Shown here one piece after another: positions 55,536-64,000 of a stretch of DNA of 64,000 nucleotides (position 1 is the stretch's first letter; each line of letters opens with the position of its first letter). The stretch is from Piezodorus guildinii (Eukaryota > Arthropoda > Insecta > Hemiptera > Pentatomidae). The stretch lies in assembly GCA_023052935.1 (NCBI GenBank), contig CM041298.1, positions 118,070,977-118,134,976 of the forward strand, given 5' to 3'. Under the pieces are notes generated by a model, which was not told the origin of the DNA, searched no databases, and saw nothing but the letters and a program-made list of their open reading frames with translations. The position numbers were made by a program, and so were the translations under genes.

Positions 55536-55976
55536 TTAATTAATTAAAGCCTTCCGAAACATTTGAAACTTATCAAAGGCAAGTGGTTTTGTGAACAAAT
55601 CTGCCACATTGCGGTCAGAATTGATGTGTTCCACAGATATTATTTCTTTGGAAATAAGATCTTTAACAAAATGGAATTTTATATCAATGTGTTTTGCTCG
55701 TTTAGAGTTTTCACAATTCTTTATAAAAGCTATAGCACTAGTGTTATCCACCAACAGTTTTCCACTTAATGTTTCACCACTGAACTCACTAATTATACCA
55801 CTTAAACTCACAATTTCCTGTGATGCCATTCCTGCTGCAATGTACTCCGCTTCCATCGTTGACAGAGCCACACATGCTTGCTTTCTTGAATACCAAGCTA
55901 TAGGATTGCTTCCGCAGAATGCTGCAAAGCCACTTACACTCTTTCGTGTTTCTATGTCACCTGCCCAGTCAGCATC
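55536..55976 (-). pseudogene. Copia-like RNase H
   Basis: In frame with the RT beyond the TGA: STMEAEYIAAGMASQE, LVDNTSAIAFIKN and RAKHIDIKFHFVKDLI, ending VADLFTKPL, with the D-E-D residues of copia RNase H present. Confidence 0.9.
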
Positions 55977-57602
55977 TCAATAACCAATAAGTCCTAGGTT
56001 GTCACTTGGTTTGAAAGTAAGACCCATATCTCGAGTTTCTTTGAGATATCTGAGTATTCGTTTTGCAGCTTTCCAAGACTGCTGAGTAGCTTTATCTAAA
56101 CATCTAGATAAATAGCTAATTGGGAATGATAAATCCGGGCGAGTTGTTGTGCTCAGATACATAAGTCCACATACCAAGCTCCTGTATGGTATATTTTCAT
56201 CTAAAGGTGTACTGTCAGCGTTAAGTTTAAATCCAACCTCCATGGGGGTTGATACCTTCCTGCACTCTACCATATTATAATCTTCAAGGAGTTTATCAAT
56301 AAAGCGGGTTTGTGTAACCGTTATTTTCTTTTCTTGCCTTTCAATTTTCATCCCTAAAAATTGAGAAGCCTTCATTTCTTTAATGCTGAACTCTCCTTTT
56401 AAATTGTTCACTAATTCTTCAATAGCCTTTTCATCCCCTGTAATTAGGCCATCATCCACAAAAAGAACAAAGAACACCCTACTCTTGTAGTAAAGGCATA
56501 AATCATATTGGGATCTCTTAAATCCCAATTTTAACATAAAAGAATTAAATCTTTCATTCCAATACTTCGGTGCTTTCTTGAGTCCATAAAGTGGCCTATT
56601 TAGTCTCAGAGTTTTTGTAGAACAACTTACACCTTTAGGTGGTTTTATAAACACAGGATAGTCCAGTGAGCCATTGAGAAAGGCTGTTGGCACATCAACT
56701 TGTCTAATACTCCAATCGTTTTGGCATGCAAATGACAAGAGAGTTCTTACAGTATCCATTCGGCAAACTGGTGAGTAATTAAATACACAATCATCTTGAG
56801 TTTGTTCTTCAAACCCTCTTGCTACCAATCTGGCCTTTTTGATTCCATCTTCCTTCACTGTGAAAACCCATTTAGTTGTGATTGGGACACTTCCATTCGG
56901 TGCTTCCTCTTCAGACCAAGTGTTCATCTTCTCATGAGCTTTTAATTCTTTAATAATGGCTTCCTGCCATTCCTCCTTTTTATTAGCATCCTCATAAGAT
57001 GATGGAACTCCATCTGATCGGCTTACCATACAGTATGCATTATATAACTCATAATCATTTAGGAAATGAGGTTTTGACCGGTTTCTCTGAGGTCTAGAAG
57101 TTTCTTCTGAATGCTCTGGATTGGATTCTTCATTCTGAAGTCTGGAAGGGTTTTCTGACTGCTCTGGATTACAATCATTCTGAGGTCTAGAAGTTTCTTC
57201 TGGCTGCTCTGAAATATTAGTGTTATTCTCTTCACCATTTTTCCTTCCCTCTTCATAGCTTCCATCACTATTATGATAGACAATAGGTACATTTTTAACT
57301 TCTTTATAGGGCATTTGGCTCTCCTCGAATATCACATCTCTAGATCTAATAACTTTCTGCTCGTCTGGCAACCAAATCCTATACCCACCACCACAATAAC
57401 CAACCATCACCCCCTCCTTGCTTCTGGGATCCAATTTAGAACCTTTAGGAAGAATGGTAGGCCATGCTCGGCAACCAAATATTCGAAGTTTAGACAGATC
57501 ATTTCTGCCATTCCATATTAATGAGGGAGTTTCACCTTTACTTAAGGCTGAAGTAGGTGACCTATTCAGTTCATAAGCAGAACATCGAGCTGCTTCCCCC
57601 AC
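55977..57602 (-). pseudogene. Copia-like integrase C-terminus and reverse transcriptase
   Basis: Opens with the integrase end (YELNRSPTSALSKGETPS, LRIFGCRAW), a Ser/Pro/Glu-rich spacer with internal repeats (57100-57200), then RT: KWVFTVKEDGIKKARLVARG, QVDVPTAFLNG, LYGLKKAPKYW and catalytic FVDD. It stops at TGA (55979-55977), where relatives have Cys in the GYCDADWAG motif. Confidence 0.93.
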
Positions 57603-59060
57603 AAGAACTTTGGGATGCCGGAATCTGATACCTTAGTACGCATCATATCTAATAGTGTCCTATTCATTCTTTCGCTCTTTCCGTTCATTTGAGGGCTATA
57701 TGGCAAAGAATATTCTAATTTTATACCTTTATCTGAACAATATTTTTGAAAAAATTTAGACGTAAATTCACCTCCATTATCTAAACGTAGCCTTTTCACT
57801 GGGACACCCTGCTGCCTTTCTAGTTCCGCTATATAATCCATCAGGTTTGTTTCAGCTTCGCTCTTCATATGGAGAAGTTTGACATGCACAAAATGAGTGA
57901 AGTCATCCAAAATCACCTGCATATACCTATGTCCTTCAACTGATTCAGGATTGAAAGGACCACATATATCAGAGTGAATTAATTCACCCATCTTTGATGT
58001 GCGTTTCCTATTATTTGAAAAGGGCTGTCTAGTAGCCTTACCTTCAATGCATGCCGAACACTTCTTGTCACTATAGGGTAATCCTAAACTTTTGAGTCCA
58101 TGCCGATTCAAATGTCCTAGCCGTTTATGCCATAGATCTCCATCCGTAGCACTTGAAATGTTGCACTTGACTTGATTATCACTGGGTTCATCAAACGTAA
58201 ATATGTACAATCCATTCACTCGTGGACAACTCAGCTTAAAATTTCTTCCACAGATTTTCATCTCCTTAGAATCTGTAATCACTTTTAAGCCTTTTGAGGT
58301 AACTGCACTCACTGATAATAAATTATGTTTTAACCCCGGGACTATTAAACCTTTAATGTTTACAATCCTACCTTGAGAGGTTACTCTTAGGGTACCTTCT
58401 TTTCTAGTAAACATCTTATCACCATTAGCTATATGTATGGCAACATCATGATTAAGATTAGAAACATTTGACAAAAGGGGTTCCAATTCTGCCTTAAAAA
58501 GATGGTTACTCGCATCTGAATCAACTAAGAACACATTGTTAGATGATAGTTTAATATTACCACAATTTAGGGCCACCATTACAACTTCTTCTTCTACATC
58601 TGCCGTATTTCCCTGGATTGTTCCTCTTCTTTTCCCACGAAAGCTTCTATTAAAGGATTTACTTCCACGGTTCTGCTTATTTTTGGGACATTGTGCCTTG
58701 AAATGTCTTTTATCCCCACATATAAAGCAACCACTCTGTGCTTTAAATGATACTTCTGATGATGATGCACTAGCTGATGACTTTGACTTTAACTTTGTAT
58801 CTGTATCTAGAAGTCTGGCTCGCACAAAATCCATTTGGACTTCTAAATTAGTTTCTAGAGCTGTCACAACTGTGTTAAATTCATCTGGTAAAGACATCAA
58901 AAGGTGACATACCTTGTCTGACTCTCCTAGAACTGTGCCTTGTTCTTGAAGGTTTCGGATAATGGTATCAAATGCCAAAAAATGTTCTTCCATATTTCCT
59001 TGAAGAGAATATTTCAGGCTCATCAACTTTCTGTACCAGTCAATTTTGAAAAAGAGGTAG
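57566..59060 (-). pseudogene. Copia-like gag C-terminus, protease and integrase core
   Basis: Gag end (GNMEEHFLAFDTIIRNL), zinc knuckle CFICGDKRHFKAQC, protease site LVDSDASNH where the usual DSG triad reads DSD, integrase HHCC (WHKRLGHLN, CSACIEGK) and DDE core (HSDICGP, LRLDNGGEF, GKSERMNRT). It ends after FLWGKQ because of one base too many or too few in a G run near 57596-57601. The altered protease triad alone should block processing. Confidence 0.92.
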
Positions 59061-59337
59061 ATCTGACAAAAACCTTCTTTAAAGCATTTATCATTTCCTT
59101 GGAACTTTGGCAATCCATGATTATTTCCAGATGTTTATCTGAAATGCCTTGGATAATGATGGACTTTGCCTTCGAGTCTTTAATGAGAAATTCCCTTTTC
59201 TCAGCGCTAGAGGTAGGAGGGTCTGCTTCTAACACATCTTTTACCTGTTCTCTTTCCAAAATAGATGACATTCTGAAAAACCAGCTGTTAAAACTTGTTC
59301 CGACGAGTACTGGAACTCCTGAAGTAGTAACTGACGC
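59023..59337 (-). pseudogene. Copia-like gag, N-terminal part
   Basis: Starts MASVTTSGVPVLVGTSFNSW and contains the retrotransposon UBN2-type gag pattern (WFFRMSSILE, SDKHLEIIMDCQSSKEMINA). A frameshift near 59040-59060 moves the rest of gag to the next frame. Confidence 0.85.
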
Positions 59338-59448
59338 CATAGTACCAGTAAACAAAATTCACTAATAAAATAATATCACTTCGCGACTACGCGTTGACAC
59401 TATACACAAATACTATGCTCTGCACAAAAATACTCTGGGCCCATAACC

Positions 59449-59643
59449 TATAAAAGTTATGGAGTATTAGGCAGTGGAATAAAAGAACCTACTAGACAGC
59501 TTGTTTATTACTGCTATATATACAAACAACATGGCGCAGGGGACGCTACCAACTGGACTGTACTGTTTGTTGTTGGGCTGCTGTACACCTAGGTGGAAGT
59601 TCAGTGCCACAACTATCTTTACATATACAATCGATATTTAACA
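59449..59643 (-). repeat. 5' LTR of the copia-like element
   Basis: 195 bp, followed directly on the minus strand by the initiator-tRNA-type primer site. Confidence 0.9.
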
Positions 59644-60149
59644 CTTTATAGGAAGAAATTTTGAAATATTGGCATTTAAGTCCTATCAGACTATTTCAAT
59701 CAGAACGAAACCTACATGATATTAAAGTCCATCTAATGTTACATCGAAATCGTTAGAGCCGTTTTTGAGAAAATCGTAAAAAGGTGCATAACGCATGGTA
59801 TAAAGTGGCTCTTCTGGATAGCTGATTATGGTGAAAAAGTTGCAGTAGCATCTCGGGCATATAATTGTCTTAAAATATGAAATTTCAGTTTCATAGATCT
59901 TTTCGTTTACGCGCGGGAGTTACCACGAACACACACACGCATGTTTTTGGGGGACTTGGTCATTTGGACTGACTCCGAGAATCCTAAAAAGTGCATTTCT
60001 GTTAAATACTGGAATTCGAAAATTTTCACGATCACAATAAATTCCCTTATTATATATTCCATATATAGGTAAGTGAAAGTAATATAATTTAGGTATGAGT
60101 CATGATTTAGCTTTTAAAGGCCTTCAAAATATGCTTTAAACAACTTAAT

Positions 60150-60790
60150 AACTTTTTTTTTTTTAACTTAATAATTTGATTTGCACCTGTATAAGTTACA
60201 ATCAGCAAATGAGTTATATTTGATAAACATAGCATGGGCTGGCATGAAGGAGACAGCAACCAGTGGTGCATCCTACTCACATTAAAAAACAAATTATTTT
60301 TTTAGACTAGGAGGTCCCTCATTCAACTCCTTTTCAGTCTACGTCATTATGTATGGTATGTCAGTTTTAAATATGTTTAGAACAAGTTTGTTTCTGGTAT
60401 CATTTGAAACATATGATGGTGAGTTGAAATTGCGATTGAATGGTTTGTATTTTTCATATGTTTCTTTTTAGCAGGCCTGTATATTTGGCAAGTGTAAGTT
60501 CATATTGGTTTTAATATATAAGTTTCTGTCTTGTGGATAATTTAGAACGTCTATGAAGTATTGAATATAATAGTACAAGCCGAAAGTTTAGCGTTTTACG
60601 TTTTGTATGGGCATGTGGGCCCCATGTCAATCTTTTGTCAAATATTAGTCCGAAGTACGTTACTGTATTTGATTGCGGTAAAGGGTGATTGTCTATGTAA
60701 ACTGAAGGGCAGTGAATTGTCATGGTTAATTTTTAACTTTCATTTCTTACACCAGTTTTGTACATTGTCAAAATGGTGTTGTAGTCTCAT
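60150..60790 (-). pseudogene. Jockey-like LINE, rearranged
   Basis: T-rich left end and RT tail RRLKRS-MRDLL (about 60310-60350), then an RT segment NTVTYFGLIFDKRLTWGPHA and HTKRKTLNFRL (60511-60723), close to the 49-kb element (YLGLTLDRRMTWGPH). Stops present. Confidence 0.7.
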
Positions 60791-61739
60791 AAACTAAATT
60801 TTTAGATGATTTTTCATGAAAATAATGAATTAACAAATATATTTAATAAATAATTTCTGATTCGAAACTGGCTTGTTATTAATCATATATTTTGTTTGGT
60901 ATATTGAAGTTTATATTAAATGAACTACCAGTTCCGAAAATAATAATTTCAAAAAAATGTATTGTGAATATTATTATTTCTAACTTAAGATTGGTTTTTT
61001 AAATTTTAGATTCCTAAGTAACATTTTGAATAGAAAAATGAGAAAAAAAATTCTGAGGTCATTATTTAAAGAATGGATTCCCATGTTTTAAAAACCCTCC
61101 AAAGATACTATAAAAATCTCAAAACATGCAAGAAAAAATAAAAATGTTAAAAAAATTAAACAAAACTTGTTTTGAAGGATCTTTCACCCCAACCTCAGTA
61201 GGTAGTGTAATTTTAAATCAATAACACCATCTGTTTGCATCAACATTGAATCAATAAAGGTCAATACAATCATTTATTACTCCTACTAACCTATATATGA
61301 AATATATTATAATATATTGTAATATTCAATTTTTTTTTATTTTACAATAAAATGATCCTCAAATAATTTTTTTTTAAACTCAATTAAAATTGATTGACTA
61401 CTGGGTTGGGTCACTGAAAATCAAGCACAATTATTACATTGAATTTCTAATTATAATAAAACTTACAAATAAATTAAATAATATTCAGGCTAACAATCTT
61501 GAGTAGCAGGTCTTCACCCTTACAATTTCTAACACTGACTACCTTTTTTGCTACCTGCTTTTTTTCAAGTCTTTGTGTCATCTATCATCCAAAATGGAGA
61601 CTCCTTGTTTGTGAAAAAAAACTTCCAAAATGGATGCCAGGTTTGTAAACAATCATCCAAATTAGAGCTGTCAATTCCAATTTTCATTTTTATCAGATTG
61701 TTAGTCTGCCTAATTGCCTAACATAATGTTTTAATAATT
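60791..61739. other. No recognised feature
   Basis: AT-rich. 61500-61690 is slightly richer and has two CCAAAATGGA stretches but no conserved frame. Confidence 0.3.
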
Positions 61740-61740
61740 G

Positions 61741-61804
<64 letters not shown>
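61740..61804. repeat. (TA)n microsatellite
   Basis: About 32 TA units with one ACA interruption. Confidence 0.95.
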
Positions 61805-61807
<3 letters not shown>

Positions 61808-62059
61808 ATTTTTTTTTATTTTATTTAAGAGGGTATATTACAATAGTAAGGAAAAGTATTACAAATGAGGAATAGTATTAATTTATTTAAATACCTGTCC
61901 TGCTTTAAGACAATATGGGTATTCGCAGCTGTGGGACTTACTGTAGAGACAACCCACAGCTGCTGTAAAACCAAATATCTTCCTTTTTTCCTTTGTATAC
62001 AGCATGCAGTATGGCTAATCTGATGGTCCATGGTTCAGTAGTCTCCCACCCAGGTTGTC

Positions 62060-62216
62060 AGAGTCAACCCTGATGAAGGCCCACAATGTAGGCACATAAT
62101 TAAAATAACACTTGTTTTAAATGTGTGTTTCTATTTTATGATCGCACCCCCAACCATCTTCCTCATATAATTTCTCAACGGCCAACAAAAACTCCATCAT
62201 TATAAAATATTTTTAC
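62060..62216 (+). repeat. Penelope-like terminal sequence (decayed hammerhead-like motif)
   Basis: CCCTGATGAAGGCCCACAAT and TGTAGGC can form a hairpin after a perfect CTGATGA. The following GAAAC is mutated. Similar to 7183-7223. Confidence 0.4.
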
Positions 62217-62229
62217 AGTTCTAACTTAT

Positions 62230-62585
62230 CCTCAATGCTCCTTATTTTGTCGCAAATAAACTCATCCATAAAGACCTTAACGTTCTCTATGTTGCTGACT
62301 TGGCGCGAACCAGGTAGCACTCCTTTCATGACAAACTCCATTCCCACTCTAATCCACTTGTTTCAATCCTTGCTTCCTCTACAATCCCTGATAATCCTCT
62401 GAGGCGTCTGAAAAGAAGATGGCCCCGAGACCTTCTAGTTTAACATAGTCTTTGGAGAGCTACTAATGGGTAGTATCCCCACATGTGAATCCATGACATT
62501 TGTATCTTATATCTCATTTACTAGATGTATATCATTATACAGTTGTAAATAGCAATAAATCTATTAAAAAAAAAAAAAAAAAACC
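62230..62585 (+). mobile_element. Jockey-like LINE 3' end with 13-bp target duplication
   Basis: AGTTCTAACTTAT flanks it (62217-62229, 62586-62598). It encodes the RT tail SxNPL..PDNPLRRLKRRWPRDLLV, then a 3'UTR and poly(A). The uninterrupted target is present again at 63170-63250. Confidence 0.9.
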
Positions 62586-62959
62586 AGTTCTAACTTATGA
62601 AATTTTAAATAGATTTGTATATAAAAAAATATATGTTGACTTTAGTCTAAAATATATGATATAAGAAATATATGACTTTAGTCTAAAATATATTTTGACT
62701 TTGTTCAGTGGTCTCCCAGGTACAGAATATCCTCTCTTACAGAAGAAGTTGCTAGGTCTACAATTCCCTTCCACCAGTACACTTGAATTACTGCTTGTCC
62801 ATTAGCTGAGGAAGATCTCTTTGATATCCCTCAGCACCTTCCTGTGTCGGGATAAGCAGTACAGACAAGGAGGATACAGTGAGCTGACTTTGGAACCCAA
62901 CAGCTGGGACATAGGGGACTGATTTAAGGCAATCCAATTAAAAACCAGAAATGAATATT

Positions 62960-63300
62960 TTTTTAAATCTCAGCATTTTCTACATTCATCAACCTTCTTT
63001 ATACATTTTTACACCTCCTTCTTTTAGTAACGTTTTGGGGTCTTGTCCGCATTCTCGAGACTAAAATTAATTTAACAAAATTTAAACACTATGAAGTAAC
63101 ACTAAAAATTGTATATATATGGAAATAAATATAAAAACCAAATTTATAAATAATTGTAAAATATTTTTACAGTTCTAACTTATGACATTTTAAATTGATA
63201 TGTATATAAAAAAATGTATGTTGACTTTAACTTATTTAAATTTTGTTATATTAATTTTAATCTTGAAAATGGGGACAAAACCCCAAACGGTCAATAACAA
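62960..63300. repeat. Inverted pair of Penelope-type GGGG..CCCC-GAAAC-like motifs
   Basis: 63030-63065 (minus) and 63262-63295 (plus) both read TCTxGAxAATGxGGACAAxAC followed by CCCCAAAACGT or CCCCAAACGGT. Between them lies a copy of the sequence at 62586-62690. Confidence 0.5.
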
Positions 63301-63574
63301 AATGAGATCTAAAAAAGTTTTAAATGAATAAAAAAGGTTTAAGGAAGTAAAAAATGCTGATTTAAATATATAAAAATACTTAAAGTTTCATTAAAGTCAA
63401 ATAAATTAATTGAATATTTTTTTACTTTAAATATAAATTTTCTCTCCTGCTTTAGTTCTGACTCTATATAAAAGTTACTTCAAAATTCATGGCAGATCCA
63501 TAATAAGTGTTACAATTTTTGTAATTTTTCAACTGTATTAGAAGTTGGTGCTGACTATCTTTAGTCAAGAGTGA

Positions 63575-63860
63575 AGGCAGGCTGTAGGGTATTGGCTAGT
63601 ATAACAGCCTTCCAAGTCCTATATAGCATTTTGAAGCATGGCAGCTGGCCATAGAATTATATAAAGAGAGTAAAAATCCTTGGTTGTTGCTCTTTGGAGG
63701 GGACGTAAAATGGTAGACCCACGCTTATGTGGCATCAGGCGTTCATTAAAAATACCAATCTTAATTTAATCTGGAAAGCCGAAATTTAGGATTCCTATTA
63801 CAGCATTATCAGATTAGTCACAGTAACATAAAAGTGATGTTAAAAGAATAAACAAGATTG
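63575..63860 (+). repeat. SINE-1 copy, diverged
   Basis: Head GGGTATTGGCTAGTATAACA, body GGAGGGGACGTAAAATGG and end ATAACATAAAAGTGATG-like, with a decayed B-box. Confidence 0.75.
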
Positions 63861-64000
63861 GTAGGCTATATCAGTAATTAATAGCCCACTTAAACATGAT
63901 ACAGTTAGAACCGTTAAAACAATTCTGTCCTTGATGTAAGTGTAGTGACTTAACTACTGAATTATACAAAGAAGTTTAAGGTTTAAAAAATAATAAAACA

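Larger units (their letters stand above)
55148..59643 (-). mobile_element. Ty1/copia LTR retrotransposon, 4.5 kb, recently inserted but disabled
   Basis: LTRs 55148-55345 and 59449-59643, target duplication CTTTA (55143-55147, 59644-59648). The primer site GGTTATGGGCCCAG (59435-59448, minus) directly follows the 5' LTR and matches the Drosophila copia site, which pairs with an internal fragment of initiator tRNA-Met. Purine tract GAGGGGGTG precedes the 3' LTR (55346-55354). The LTRs show about three substitutions and one 3-bp indel. One gag-pol reading frame is broken by two frameshifts and one stop. Confidence 0.95.
54878..60082 (+). mobile_element. R1 family copy split by the copia-like element
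   Basis: Left half 54878-55147 and right half 59649-60082 (ending ATAGGTAAGTGAAAGTAA) join across the CTTTA duplication. Confidence 0.82.

Overview
The window looks like nuclear DNA of an arthropod, most probably an insect. It is AT-rich and dominated by transposable elements: mariner transposons, insect-type Ty3/gypsy and Ty1/copia LTR elements, and Jockey-, I-, CR1-, RTE- and Penelope-like retroelements. Several tRNA-derived SINE families, one very abundant non-autonomous element with a terminal stem-loop, and many microsatellites complete the picture. No bacterial features are present.

One host gene is supported. It runs on the minus strand from about 28 kb (possibly from a non-coding first exon near 36.4 kb) to the left edge and continues beyond it. 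It encodes the N-terminal 495 residues of an ABCC/MRP1-type ABC transporter: TMD0, the L0 linker and most of TMD1. The ten coding exons are 27955-27996, 24523-24696, 13529-13645, 12417-12554, 12220-12339, 11098-11291, 5058-5261, 4776-4950, 3379-3547 and 3040-3191. All splice phases agree, each exon has GT..AG borders, and exon 1 is a tiny 14-codon exon. The nucleotide-binding domains lie outside the window.

Layout. 1-28 kb: ABCC exons in introns filled with repeats, including two internally deleted mariners (1117-2012, 12615-13496), a solo LTR inside a SINE (8563-8968) and a gypsy-like element (20397-22854) that lost protease, RT and RNase H and also sits inside a SINE. 25.7-28 kb: CR1-like remnants and two tandem-repeat arrays. 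28-36 kb: copies of the stem-loop family and LINE tails. About 36.3-36.5 kb: candidate promoter. 37.4-38.9 kb: a near-perfect palindrome with arms of about 690 bp. 38.9-40.8 kb: a Penelope-like element with a GIY-YIG endonuclease remnant, interrupted by a Jockey-like insertion. 42-54 kb: LINE fragments, SINEs and a 39-bp minisatellite. 54.9-60.1 kb: a recent but disabled copia-like element inside a stem-loop-family element. 60-64 kb: more LINE and PLE-like debris.

Apart from the transporter no host gene was recognised; the 36.5-64 kb part reads as intergenic repeat DNA. The most notable non-genic signals are the giant palindrome, a series of short near-perfect hairpins elsewhere, the stem-loop repeat family (possibly HINE/Helentron-like), the in-frame gag-integrase deletion derivative, and recurring hairpin-GAAAC motifs of Penelope type.
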